A stretch of 64,000 nucleotides of DNA from Gigaspora rosea (GCA_003550325.1 QKWP01000425.1:145538-209537), one strand, 5' to 3'. Numbered from the stretch's first letter, positions 22,496 to 34,890 are shown. The notes: generated by a model not told the origin, from the letters alone. Made by a program: numbers and translations.

Positions 22496-23847
22496 ATGGA
22501 ACAAGAATATATAAACTATTTTTTCATTACTAACAAATTATCTTAAAATTCAAATGCATTTATTGCAATTTTTTTTAGATACATTAATTCAATTTTATTG
22601 AATTTTTTTATTAATATTTTTTAATGGTATTAGGTTCACTCATTTCGATCAACTTATCAATAAGTACTTTACAAAAAACTTAATTTGCAGAGAATTGATT
22701 TCAGGCAAAATTATTTTGTAATCGATTAATTCTGTTTTATAAAAAGTTAATTTACCAAAGCTAATTTCGTAAGCAAATTAATTCTAGTCATATTAAATTT
22801 AGGTTTAAAATTGGTGCAATTTATAAAAAAATTGTTAGCACAATATATTAAATTAATGTTTGTAAATAGGTAAAATAATCATTAGTTTTTAACAAGTGTT
22901 TGTTGGTAAAATAATACAAATGTAGATTTATTTATCTATTATGTATTAATTAGTTTATTTTTATTTCAAAAAATCAACAATCTAATTTAATCTACAAGAA
23001 TAATGAGGTTTTAAACCCTTCTTAAATTAATTTATTACAATATTAATTATAATATATAGTTAATGGATGCGGAGCAACTAATAATAGCTTTAAACAGGCA
23101 AAAAATCCAAAAGATCACAGGGTAATTGTTTTTACATAACAACTAAAAAAGCATTTTGCTTTGAATTTAATATGCTAACCTAAACTATGAAAGGGCTCAG
23201 ATTGTGAGCACATTAAATTCATAAAGGTTTTACTCATTCAAAAAATAAGGATTTAGATAATCATTTAGTTAATCTTTTAAGAGTAGAGTACAATGTTGAT
23301 TATTTTCATATAAAATTGATATACGAAAAAAATTTTATATAGGTATCACAAAAATGTTACATATAAAAATCTTTCAAATTGCAATTAATTTTAACCAAAA
23401 ATTTGTGGCATATAGATCAAATTCTTCTTTTTATAGTAGTAAAACTTTAAACACTTGTACTATTTAAAAAGACCTATATGTATATATCATAAAGTTTTTT
23501 ATAGTGACCCCAAATTCTCTGTAGTTATACAAAATTAATGATTCTAATTGGTTTATATTATATGATTTTTGGGATCAATTTGTAATACCCAATTTTTAAA
23601 CATATGTTTCTTAGTAAGGATCTAACTGATTTTAATGATTTTACTACCATTAGAATCAGAATAACCTATTCTACAATTTTTTTTTAGAAATTTAAAGTAG
23701 TTAACTTAATATAATTTTTTTTAATTGTAAAAAAAAATTTTACAATTCATTTTATATATAATTTGCAAATAGTATACTCTACCCTTAAGTATTTGAATAT
23801 TCATTCAAAATTTTAAATAATATTCGAATATTTACTAAATATTTATT
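22496..23847. other. AT-rich stretch, nothing recognised
   Basis: Contains ATTTTAATGATTTTACTACCATTAGAA near 23628, a diverged relative of a motif shared by the foldback element and 44618-44651. No gene. Confidence 0.4.
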
Positions 23848-24501
23848 GAATGGGAATAGAAATTTGTTGCACCCGCGACATGTTGCACCCTGATTCCGAC
23901 CAATCAAATCACACGATTTTGTAGACAAAAAATTTTAAGTTTTAAAAATTAAAAATTTTACTAGTAAAATGTAAAAATAAATAAGCAATATCAAAGCATA
24001 TAATGTAAAATTTTATTCTGTACAACTTTTTCTAAGTCATAAAAATAGATTGTCTTAGTAAAAAAAAATAATGTTTTATAAGAAAAATCAAAAATTTTGA
24101 ACGTTGGCACATATAAACTATTTTTTTTACTAATATAATCTATATTTATGTTTAAGTATTACATGTAAAATTTTCGCTAAACAACATTTGCTAAGTTAAA
24201 AAGGTAAATTGTTTTAGTAAAAAAAAAGGTTTATATGTGCTAACTTTGGAAAATTTTGATTTTTCTTATAAAACATTTTTTTTTACTAAGACAATCTATC
24301 TTTACGACTTAGAAAAAGTTGTTCAGAATAAAATTTTACATTATATGACGTGCTATTTTATTTATATTTTATACTTTATTAAGTAAAATTTTAAATTTTT
24401 AAAAAATAAAATTTTTTGCCTATAAAATCGTGCGATTTGATTGGTCGAAGCAGGGGTGCGACATGTCGCAGGTGCGACAAATTTATTTTCCCTATTGAAT
24501 A
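23848..24501. mobile_element. 654-bp near-perfect palindromic element
   Basis: The two arms of about 310 bp pair along nearly their full length: GCGACATGTTGCACCC and GACCAATCAAATCACACGAT at the left return inverted at 24470-24425, and the inner arms (GGCACATATAAAC with GTTTATATGTGC) close to a short loop near 24150. No gene. A single strand would fold into one long hairpin. Confidence 0.88.
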
Positions 24502-25131
24502 TTCAATATATAGTACTAAATAGCAAAAAACATTTATTATTTATATATAAAATATATAAGTATAGCTCAAAAACAAATAATTTAACAAAATCTTTCTAAC
24601 AAATTTGTCCGAAGTTACAATTCTATTAAAGTAGATATTTATTTAATTTATAATTATAAAAAGTTATAATACTTTAAAGTTTATATATATTTAAAAATTT
24701 GCTATTTAATATAAAAATATGGTTATATGTATTTTTTAACTATTTAAAGTTCATTATACAAAAATTAGCCAATTATATTAAATTATATAATCTTAAAATT
24801 TGTTACTTTTAAATATTAAACAAGTTATATATATTTAGTAAATATTTAATGAATATATTTAGTAAAATTTTTAAATATTTAAATATTCATTTGGTGAAAA
24901 AATTGTGTATTCAAATATTCAAACATTCAGTAAATATTTGAATATAAATTCATCGGATCAGACCTCTATAAATTCAAAGCCAGATACTTTGTTATTGGAT
25001 GCAAACATCCAGTAACAGATTTTCTTTATAATAAACAAATCACTTGAGCTTAATCGAGTCTATTTGGTATATAAATAGTACTTATATAATCTATATTTAT
25101 TATTAAAAAGATAATAAATAATATAAATAAG
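24502..25131. other. AT-rich stretch, nothing recognised
   Basis: TATTCAATATTTAGTAAATATT-like low complexity; no gene. Confidence 0.4.
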
Positions 25132-25557
25132 GCTGCACAAAATTATGTACTTGGTTTTCATATCAAGGGACGGTGATCAGTGACCCGGCTGCACGGCTTT
25201 TTTTTTTAATAGTAAAAAAATTTTTTTTTATAAATAAGGAAGTATAATAAACATATTTCATGAATAGGTGCTAATTTAAAAAGTTAGATAATTAATTTGT
25301 CGATGTATTTTATACTTTTCATGTTATAAAAGTGGTTTTTTTGAAATCTATAAAGTTTTTTAATACTGCCGTATTTTGAAAGTGAGAACCCTTATAGAAG
25401 ACCTATTAACACCTTAATGGTTTGCAATTTCTCCGAACTAATAGGCCTTCTAATCTTTTTTGCCAGCGAGCTGCTTTGAAAGTATTTATATTTTTGTATT
25501 CTCATTTGTGGTCTTATATTAGGCACATCTTAAATTATGTATATTATATGAACTATT

Positions 25558-25685
25558 CAGGGTTGTAAACTACGATAATTTACCATAAGTTACTGATGAA
25601 AGTAATCTTATCATGGTAACTAACTGATAATTTGTTATAATTTATTGCGGTAACTTACCATGATAAGTTACTGTTAACAACCCTG
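25558..25685. mobile_element. 128-bp hAT-type MITE
   Basis: Starts CAGGGTTGTAAAC and ends GTTAACAACCCTG. Borders GAACTATT and AATCTATT are an 8-bp duplication with two changes. The interior is rich in GATAATTTACCATAAGTTAC-like inverted repeats. Confidence 0.78.
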
Positions 25686-25789
25686 AATCTATTATGCCGA
25701 AAAATAATAACTGAATCAGCCGAAAAACCATTCGGCAAATTTTCATCAGGTGTCCAAGGATTTATTAAAACAGCTGTAAGTAAAAGAAT

Positions 25790-25866
25790 TTATTGCACGG
25801 GTCTTATATGACAACCTGTGCTTTTTTTATTTACTTGGGATTGTTACGTCAGACACCGTGCAATAA
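25790..25866. mobile_element. Short MITE with TTATTGCACGG ends
   Basis: TTATTGCACGG (25790-25800) is inverted at 25856-25866. The internal CGGGTCTTATATGACAACCT recurs, slightly changed, near 56557, so it is a dispersed family. Confidence 0.65.
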
Positions 25867-25885
25867 AATAGTTATTATAGATATG

Positions 25886-25972
25886 TTGAATAACCCGTTA
25901 CATACATGGGTTCATATTTAATTCTCGTGCCTTCGGCACAAAATATGAACCCGTGTGTAACTGGGTTATTCA
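25886..25972. repeat. Strong nested hairpin
   Basis: GAATAACCCGTTACATACAT pairs across to ACTGGGTTATTC, and at the tip GTGCCTTCGGCAC makes a second small stem with a TTC loop. Base composition is much less AT-rich than around it. It may be a short MITE or a structured RNA-like element; no promoter or partner gene is visible. Confidence 0.7.
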
Positions 25973-26496
25973 CTACAACCTATACGAATATTTTTTTAAA
26001 TAAGGCAGTGCACTAGCTAAATAGTGATTTGTTAAAATTAGCCTTTCGAGCTATACATATCATTTTACTTATTTACGCAGATAACACAAAATCTGATTCT
26101 TAAATAAACTAAGTGTGTGAGATAAAAATTTAGGGTTAGGGCCTTAACGTTAGAGCTATAGGATTAGAATGATGTAAAATTTCATTCTTGTTATTTTTTA
26201 AACATTAGTTTTTGTTTTTTTCTTCTACGCGTGTGATTCTTCGTTGGGCTAATCCGGATCCTTTCCAGGAGTTTGTATTACCTGCGCAAATAATGCCTAT
26301 ATATAAAAAATTGTACTACCGCAAAACTCATAAATTCGCAGAAAAAGTTTAGAATTGTTTCTACCACCACTAATTCGTCTAATAGAGGTATATACATACA
26401 TACACTTGCTTTTATTGATTTAAATATTAGGTTTCATTAAATAAATAATAATAATAATCATTTGGTTCATCAGAAATTAGACCAGACACAACAATA

Positions 26497-26960
26497 AACA
26501 TGGAATAGGTTTTGAAAAAGATGAACACTAAGCATTTATTTGTTACCAAAATATGCTGATACAGGTAATGTTAAAGGAAATTTTAAAGTTGTGCAATGCA
26601 ATTTATGGAATCGGAGTTGAAAAAGAATGCAGACATTTTTATATACATTCAAAAATCTGCAGATGTTGCTGGAACATATAATGTTAGTTACTATTATGAA
26701 AAAGAAATTGGGATTAAAAAGGATGAACATAAAGAATTTATTTGTTAACAGATATCTGCTGGTATAGGGGATGCTGATGGAATTATGATAGTTGGACATC
26801 GTTATCACGTTGGGATTAGAGCTGAAATATTGAAACATAAGGCATTCATTTACTAGCATTCATTTATTATCAAAATCTGCGACATACATTATGCTATTAA
26901 AATGTCAATGCAGATTGTTATCGAAATGGAATTAGAACAACCAGAGATCCACATAAAGCC
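26497..26960 (+). pseudogene. Sel1-repeat protein fragment
   Basis: Three to four decayed Sel1 (SLR, TPR-like) units of about 36 aa, in shifting frames: GIGFEKDEH-AFICYQKYAD, IQKSADVAGTYNVSYYYEKE followed by IGIKKDEHKEFI, and IGDADGIMIVGHRYHVGI. Sel1 repeats form helical scaffolds for protein-protein contact and are a very large family in arbuscular mycorrhizal fungi, often joined to kinase domains. At least three stops (e.g. in KDEH-stop-AF) and two frameshifts show it is not functional. Confidence 0.8.
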
Positions 26961-27081
26961 AAATACTGGATCAAAGGTAAATTTTAATTTAAATTTGTAT
27001 ATGCATTGCAGCATTGTGAATAATACTATCAAATCATAGATGAAGTATAATTGAAATCGAAAAATAACATCAGTTCTTTAG

Positions 27082-27249
27082 ACAATTCATTCTCATAACC
27101 TTATTCATCAAAATTTACCTAGTGGAAATGTACTTCTGGGTAGTTTAAAAAATGCATACATTGCAGATTTAGGACTTTTAATAATGTTAATACCAAACTC
27201 TGATAGAATTTATAGGATTTTACCTTATATCGCTCCTAAAGTTTTGAAC
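27082..27249 (+). pseudogene. Protein kinase domain fragment
   Basis: About 56 codons in one frame resemble the catalytic loop to activation segment of a tyrosine-kinase-like protein kinase: IHSHNLIHQNLPSGNVLL (normally HRDLHSGN), then YIADLGLL (the DFG/DLG metal-binding motif) and IYRILPYIAPKVL (the APE region). The catalytic Asp of HRD is Asn here and APE is APK, so the piece is inactive. No start, ATP-binding lobe or C-lobe remains. Close to the Sel1 remnant, it may come from the same kinase-Sel1 gene. Confidence 0.82.
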
Positions 27250-27516
27250 AACAAATCATATATATAAAGCGTCTGATATTAATTTGGTGCATATAATCAT
27301 ATAGAAAACTAGTATTTTACTCGAAAATCACACAAATAATCGATTATTACTATTTTAAAATTAATTGACAAATCAATCGAACATATATTACTGTTGCTCT
27401 ATCATATGATTATCAAACGGAGAATTGCTATTGGTTAGCTATATTAAAAAAAATTTTCCAAATTCCACTTTGCTGACCCGGCCGGGATATGAAAACCAAT
27501 TATATAAATTTGTGTG

Positions 27517-29455
27517 GTCTAATATATTCTATTTCAAAAAATTTCAATTTTAGTATTACTTATATAACATTTCTGGTTTTAGTATAACAGTATCACACAG
27601 CTACCCTAATTTATATTTAACATAACATGTAGTAATAAAAATAATTAGACCAGCTAAAAATAATTTTAGCAATTCTAATAATCTATTTTTTTGAAGAATT
27701 TAACTAATTTTAACACCTGGTTAAAGTTATAAATTTTAACTACTCTTTATTTTTATAGAAGTTTTTATATAAAAAATTATTCTTTAAAGATTAGAGTTAG
27801 GGTAAGGGTATAGGTATATTAAGTTAGAAGATGGATTGATTATTTATATGCAAAATTAGATGCCAAAAACTTTTATTTAATAGCCCAAAGCTAGTTTTTG
27901 TAATAAAATTTTGCGATATTGATAATTTTTTGACTTTTTTCTAAATTTTCTTAAAATTTTCTTTATTTTGTTACACAAGATCCTGCGACCTGATTGGTAA
28001 ATTATAGAGTGGTTACATCACCAGGAGGACAAGTTAGCAATACTCTTCTTTGAAAATATATTACTAAAAGCTTTTTTACTAAAAACTGTGTCATTAATTA
28101 CCTAAACCCTCTCTCTTTTTCTTAATATATATATAGTTAGGTTTTTATATATAATTTCAACTTTTTTTACTCCATCTACTCTAAAAAATCATTTGATTTT
28201 TGTTATTCTCCTAAAGGATGTTTTACTAAAATTCTGGATTACCTAATAGTCCAAAGAAGGTATAAACTAATTTGCAAACAACTATTTCACTAACAAAGTT
28301 AGTGGTTTATATTGAGTTGACCTGATTTATTCAATTTTGTTTAATTGAGAAAACATCTTGAGAAATTTCTTTTTAGAAATATAAAAAAACTGAAATATTC
28401 TTTTGAAAAATATTTTTTAGTAAAAAGACTTCAAAAATTTTTTTGTTTAGAAAACAGGTGTTTGAAGAAAGGGTTTTGTTAGTAAAAAAGTCTATTAAAT
28501 AAAATTTTTCAAAAATTTAGATTGTTAGAAAATTGGTTGTTTTGAAAAAAAAAATTTAATAAAAAATTTCTATCAATAAAATATATTGTTAAAAATATGG
28601 TTTGGTAAAAAAAAGGGATCTTGGAATTAGAAGTTAGAAAAATGGTATTTCGAGAAAGTAGGTTTCAAAAAAGTAAGAATTAATGCAAATTTTTATGTTG
28701 GGATTAGTATTTAATGTTAGAATAAGGTTTAGAAAGATTTTTAAGAACATAGTGATTTTTGATTAGAGCATCACATATATTACCAGTAATTAAATTTGCA
28801 GTTTTTAAGATAATACAATATAGATAATAAAACACAATAGATATGCTTTAGTAAATTGTTTTTTTATTAAACCTCTATATAATTACAATTTTAATTTTGT
28901 TTAAAAGATATAATTATAAAGAGGTATAACTATTATAATCACACTTTTGTATAATCACAATTTTGAGCCTATTCATAATTATAAAGAGGTACAATTATAT
29001 ATCTTATTTTTTCTCTTTGATATATTACTTTCTTTTAGATATGAATTAAGTATATCCTTTTTAGAAACTTAAATAGAAGAAATCTAAAAGAGTAGGCTAT
29101 CTAATAAAGACTTTTAGTTTGTAATATTAAACTAGTATAGCAGGTTGTATTTTGTATTCTTGAAAAATAGAATTAGAGCAATATTGTATTTGCAATATTA
29201 AAATTTATATAATTCGCAGATTAAATTGTTTTAATTAAGAGTCACTACAGGACTATATAAAGTAAAAATATATATATATTTTACAGGTATTATTATTTTT
29301 TTAATTATTTTTAAATATGATTTATTATTTACAAAAGTAATTTCTGTTTTGATCTAAATATTACTATAGGAATATTTGTTACAAATTTGAACAGTAAAGT
29401 TTTTACTTTGCTTCAGACAATAAAAATTTAGTAACATTACTATGTTTAATACTAT
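27517..29455. other. AT-rich stretch with scattered repeat pieces
   Basis: Holds TTAGAGTTAGGGTAAGGG (27787) and a CTGATTGGT motif (27990), a pairing seen in several MITEs here, and two direct copies of ATAATTATAAAGAGGTA (28917 and 28976). No gene. Confidence 0.45.
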
Positions 29456-29793
29456 ATGTTTCCAAAAATAACCTACTTTTTTTTAGTCAAAAAGTTATAC
29501 AAAAAACATGTAATAGCTTATTTTTAAATTTTGAATTTTTTTGAAAAATTAAAAAATGTACTAATAAAAAGTTACAAGGTACTCCCGTTATAGTGAACTC
29601 CCGATATAGTGAAGAGTGACTTATAGTGAAGAATTTTTTTGGAACAGATTCATTATTAATAAATCTTCACCCTTTATAACGAAGTTAAATAGTAAACTCT
29701 CGATATAAGCTATAGTGAAGATTTTTGTAAACGGATGTAACAAAATGTCTCGCGTTATAGTGAACATTTTGTCATGTGATATTTATTGACCAA

Positions 29794-29922
29794 TCAAATC
29801 AACGGATCAGTTGTCATACATCATGTATGACAACTGATCCATTGATTTGAAAAGACATTTAATTGAAATAAATTATGCATAGCGAATCGCTATGCTTAAT
29901 TTATTTCAACTAAATGTCTTTT
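29794..29922. repeat. Two adjacent near-perfect palindromes
   Basis: 29794-29850 has 28-bp arms (TCAAATCAACGGATCAGTTG with one mismatch); 29850-29922 has arms of about 35 bp (AAAAGACATTTAATTGAAAT) closing on GCATAGCGAATCGCTATGC. They lie between the Tigger TIR zone and the transposase start. Confidence 0.85.
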
Positions 29923-30380
29923 CACTCTAGATCTTGACTTCTGAAAATAAATGACGATAAAAAGTCACCTAATTTTATGAACTTAAATAAATTTTTTCTT
30001 TTTAAATTACGGCAGTTCATTCTTTTATTCTTGAACAATGATAATAGAACAAGAAAAATAAACAAAATCATTAAAATTTGTAGAGGCTTTTAAAAAAAAA
30101 AATTAATAAAAAATAAAAAGCTCTTCTTTTTTTTTCTTTTTGAAGAAAAAAGATTTCATCTTTTTTTTTTGATTTGCATAGATTCGTTTTTTTATTTAAA
30201 ATGACTACAGTTAAAATACTGGCCTTTAATTTTTTACACAACAAAATTCAGTCTTCACATTCTCAACAACTTGTTGAATTTTATTTCGGTCATGTTATCC
30301 CTTATTTTAGAAACATGCCCTTTTTTTTTTTATCAATTTTTTTCTATCAATTTTTTTCTTATTCACTTGCAACGGCAACT

Positions 30381-32484
30381 ATGGAAGGATCTTCTGAAGG
30401 GCCGACAAAAAAGAAGCAAAAAAAAACTGACACGAAAAGAAAAAGTTTAACAGGTGCTCAGAAAACTGAAATATGCCGCCTAAAGCTAAAAGGTGTTAGT
30501 CAAATTAAACTAGCCGAACAGTTTGGCGTTGCTGAAGCAACAATTTCCAGCATTGTTCGTGAAAAAGAGAAGTGGTTAGCACTTGATTTAAATTCAACTA
30601 ATGCTCATTTAAAACGACAAAGACCTGGAAAATTTCTCCTGCTAGAAGAAGCACTTGCACTTTGGATATTAAGAGCAAATACTGCTCTACAAACAGTTAC
30701 GGGTGCAATAATTCAATGTAAAGCAACACAACTCGCAAAAGCGCTTGAAGTGATAGGTTTTAATGCTTCTGATGGATGGCTTTCAAGATTCAAAAAACGG
30801 CATCATATAAAAGAATACAAGCGTCTAGGTGAAAGTGCAAGTGCACCTCTTAAGGATCTTTCCAGGTTTCGCAGTGAGTTGCAGGAAATAATTAAACAAT
30901 ACAAGCCCGAGGATGTTTATAATGCGGATGAAACTGCATTATACTGGCGTATGGAACCAGATAAAACATTAGCAGATGGTCCGGTTATAGGAAAAAAAAA
31001 GCTAAAGATCGTGTTACTGTCTTACTTACATGTAATGCAACTGGTGATCACAAACTTCCTCCTCTGTTTATACATAAATATAAAACCCCTCGAGCTCTTA
31101 AAAACATTGATAAATCCACTTTACCCATGTATTATTACTGGAATTGTTCCTCTTGGATGCAAACATCCATTTTTAACAATTACATTAAGCATCTAGATAG
31201 CCAAATGCGGCTTGCTCGTTGTTCAATCCTTCTTATAGTAGATGGTGCTTCAACTTATGCACTCGAAGAAGGCTTTACTCCAACAAATGTTAAACTACAT
31301 TTTTTTCCTTCGCGCACAATAGCACACCTTCAACTGTGTGATGCTGGAATAATTTGGAGTTTTAAGGTTAGCTATTTTAATTTTTTTTTTTTTTTTTATA
31401 ATTATTTACAAAGAATTATTAAATTATTTATTCTATATAGGCGCATTATAAAAAAATTTTTTGTAAGGATCGTATAGACTCTTTTAATTTTTATTTGGAA
31501 TCCGGTGACCCTCCTGAAGAGTTGACAATCAAAGATGCAATCGATTTTACTGCTTCTGCATGGAAAAAAGTAACTTTAAGTAAGAAGCAGAATTGATTTA
31601 ATTGACTACCTTATTGGTCAAAATAACGGCCACCTGCGTGAGTACGTACATATGTCTGTGTATGTTATTTCAAAATATTCAGAAATGATGCAGGTGTATT
31701 GTCATGCTGTTTAATGGGTGTGCATTAATTCGGGCGCATATGGGCATTAATTTGAAATTACATGTGCTATTTTAGGGATTCAAATTTCAAAATAACGCAT
31801 ATGAGCATTATTTCGGGTCTTTTAGCTATGTTTAGTCGATTATTTGGGCTGCCGTCAATAGAAATCAGGCAGATTAACATTCTAAAAAAAATTAATGCCT
31901 TAACTTATCATAGCACATAGTTTTGACGGCGGCCCATTTAATCGACTAAATCTAGTTGTAATTAATTAAATTAATTTTTTAATTAACTAGGCTAATTTTC
32001 TAACTCTAGGGACGATCCGTAACTGTTGGAGAAAAACTAGCATTTTGCCAGAGGGTTTTCTTGATGAATTATTTCCGCTTGAGGAACCTGACCAAACCGA
32101 TGAATCTGATATTACTAATGAGATTCAGAATTTGATTATGCGATTGCCTCTTGACCAACCTATGGATGCACAAGAATATGTGATTTTGACAATAACCTTA
32201 TCACCACTGAGATGCCAACTGATGAAGAGATAATCGAAGCCATCAAGAATCGTGATTGTATTGAGCCAAAAGAAAAAGGCTCATGTAAACCAATATCTTT
32301 TGCGGAGGCCTTAAAATTTATCCGTGGAATCCTAACTTTTTTTGAGCAACAGCCGGATGGCAGTTTTAAAGTCGATAATTCTTTTATTTGGAATTTAGGG
32401 AAATTAAAAAAAGAAATAAATCTGAAAAATACTGCTTCTATGCGTCAAGCCACCTTAGATACATTTATCTGCAGCACGAATTAG
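30381..32484 (+). pseudogene. Tigger/pogo DDE transposase, two frameshifts, two introns
   Basis: The N-terminus (MEGSSEGPTKKKQKK) is followed by a CENP-B-type helix-turn-helix (LTGAQKTEICRLKLKGVSQ), a Tc5-like second helix-turn-helix, and the DDE_1 catalytic core with Asp residues in VYNADETALYWRM, ILLIVDGASTYAL and LQLCDAGIIWSFK, then TIRNCWRKTSILPEG. Introns at 31367-31440 and 31580-32009 both fit GT-AG. One missing A in a run of nine (30992-31000) and a one-base loss near 32180 break the frame. About 530 codons in all, normal for Tigger. An upstream in-frame extension from 30174 is hydrophobic low complexity and was not used. Confidence 0.9.
31580..32009 (+). other. Second intron of the Tigger transposase, MITE-bearing
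   Basis: GTAAG at the donor and CTCTAG at the acceptor; splicing restores VTLRTIRNCWRK in frame. At 430 bp it is far longer than the other introns. 31831-31858 (TTTAGTCGATTATTTGGGCT) is inverted at 31923-31950, which suggests a MITE enlarged it. Confidence 0.75.
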
Positions 32485-33554
32485 ATCAAATGTTTTTTTT
32501 TTTAGATTTTAATTTTTTTTTAAAAAATTTTTTCTAATTTCTTTTTTTTTTTTTAAAAAAATTTTACATTTGATTTAGCGTGAAATTAAAGATTGCAAGA
32601 GCAAATGCAAAAGCAAAAAGCAGGTTGTACAAAGCTGATTAATTTGGAATTGGGTTAGCCAACTTTAGAAAATTTGAAGGGAACTTTTTTTTGATTTTTT
32701 TCAAATGAATCTATTTCATATTCAAATTTTTTTTGATAGTTGATTTTTTACAAATAAATATGTGAAATTTAATTGCCGGATGCTTTACTTTAAAAAAATA
32801 AGATTACCACTGCTAACGTTTCATAATATAATTGTGATATGACTAATTGGCATTTCAGGAAGGATGCAATGGTTTTTTTGGTGCCATAACATGACCGATA
32901 TTAGAATAATTATAATAGATTGAATATAAACAGGTAAAAAACTAGTTTTTATGCGTAATGGATTTTTTGGGTACTTTTTATTCGATATAGGGATGTCTAA
33001 AGCGGAGCAAATTCTTATAATAGCGAATTAACATTAGGGTTAGGGTTATCATAGATAAAGTTAGATGGGTTTTAGATAATTATATATAAGCAAAAATGAC
33101 TTCCCGGCATTTTTAATTAATCCACCAAGATGGGGTTTTCAGGTTTTTTGCTTTCTGCTTTGCCAAATTTCCATGATTTGATTGGTCAAACATCACCAAA
33201 ATTTGCACGAGGATTACTATCGATTTTATCATTATTGGATAGTAATCGATTTAAATCCCCCATAACGAGGACTAACGATTAAGATAGTAATCTATAATAA
33301 TCAGTAATAATCGATAGATATTAGATTAAAAATCACAAATAACAATACTATTATACTGTATACTTATTTTTAAACATTTTACAGATTTTTGCATGTTTTT
33401 GCATGTTTTCACAAGGTTTCGCAATTTAATATAAAATTTTATATTTTTTTATTTATTTTTATTTATTATTATTATTATACATTATATTTTAATTAAATAT
33501 ATATTTTTAATCAATATTATATATTTTATTATATATTATTATACATTTTTTACG

Positions 33555-34125
33555 AAAAAATAAAAAAATAACAAAAAACATAAAAACAAAAAAAAATAAT
33601 GAAAAAAAACAAAAACAAAAAAAATAGTAATATTTTGAACCTTTTTGCACTTTGTTGCATAATGCTAGCTCTATATACTTATTTTTTCATCCTGCAGTTA
33701 GCTATTATTTCCTTTCTTTTTTGTTTTAACTATAATATTCGCTTATATTCGCTTATGTTCGCTTATATTTGCTACTTCCTAAAATAAAAAAAAATGACAA
33801 AAAAAAATAAACCCAAAAAAAATGAAAATAAAAAAAATAGTAATATTTTAAACTACTTTCATACTTCGTCGCATAATAATAGCTCTATACACTTATTTTT
33901 CTTACCCAGATGTAGTTAGCTATTATTTCTCTTTTTCTTTGTTTAACTATCATATTCGTTTGTATTCACTAATATTCGCTCATATTCGCAACTTTCTATT
34001 AAGTATAAAAAAAAACAAACAAAAAACAAACCTAAAAAAAATAACAAAAAAAACAAAAACAAAAAAAATAAACTATTATATTTGCTTATATTTGCTTATA
34101 TTCGGCTATATTCGCTTATATTTGT
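33555..34125. repeat. Tandem repeat of about 215 bp, 2.5 copies
   Basis: Units near 33590-33785 and 33825-33995 share AAAAATAGTAATATTTT, CGCATAATNNTAGCTCTATA and runs of TTCGCTTATA; a partial third copy ends near 34125. Frames inside are A- or T-rich and not coding. Confidence 0.7.
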
Positions 34126-34728
34126 AATCTCCATTTCCCTAAAGTAAGAGTTTGTGATCTTGCAATTCAGAAATCGTTGAAGGCTTTTGCAAAGTGTTTG
34201 AATAAAATAAATTAATAAAAATAAAAAAAATAAAAAACAAAAAACATGAAATGAAAAATAAATAAAACGAAACCTTGCAAAAACTTGCAAAAACTTGCAT
34301 TCTTGAACTTTCGAAATTGCTAAAGAAAGTAGTTGTATGTTCTTGCAAAGTGTCGAAAGTCTGAGTTGGCTTGCGATAAGTGCCGAAAAGTTATTGGATT
34401 TCTTGCAAAGTGCTAGTGGTAAAGTGTAAAAATAAAAAAAAAATTAAAAAATAAAAAAAAAATTATAAATAAAAAAAAAACAAAACAAAACTAAATGAAA
34501 CAAAACGAAACTAAACGAAACTAAATAAAACAAAGAATAACGAAAAAACAATGTAAAATTAATAGAAGATCTAAATTATAAACAAAAAAAAATAAACAAA
34601 GATCTAATCTGATCTTGTGCTACAATAATCGAAAATTATCGAAACATTTCAAAAATATTAGTCAAACGCGTTCTTGATATAATTCAGGTTACAGATCGTC
34701 CTAAAATATTTCGAATATATTCGAAATA

Positions 34729-34890
34729 TTAAAAATAAAAAAGAAAAAAAGAGAGATGAATAAAAGAAAAAGAGGGTAAAAGGGAGAGGGGTAAAAAGGA
34801 AAGGGGTAAAAAGGGAGAGAGGGTAAAAATTGGCCAAAACGGCTTTTTTTTTTTTTTTAGAGAATGGTTTGGTTTTTTTTTTTTTTTAAG
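34729..34890. repeat. Purine-rich tract followed by poly-T
   Basis: About 100 bases (34729-34830) are over 90 percent A and G on the plus strand, with GGGAGAGGGGTAAAAAGG units, followed by two T runs of 14-15 bases. Such strand asymmetry can favour triplex or R-loop structure. Confidence 0.75.

Larger units (their letters stand above)
25132..27516. mobile_element. Possible 2.4-kb TIR element enclosing gene fragments
   Basis: The left end, CACAAAATTATGTACTTGGT then TTTCATATC (25137-25165), is the inverse of 27487-27515 with 24 of 29 positions equal. GACCCGGC follows shortly inside both ends. Between them lie three small MITEs or hairpins, Sel1-repeat remnants and a kinase fragment. TIRs around host-gene fragments suggest a Pack-type gene-capturing transposon, but no clear target duplication was found and the pairing could be chance plus an older inverted repeat. 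Confidence 0.5.

Noticed and set aside
30174-30380. N-terminal extension of the Tigger 1 transposase
   Set aside because: It is hydrophobic, Phe-rich low-complexity sequence absent from the family; ATG 30381 starts the basic N-terminus.
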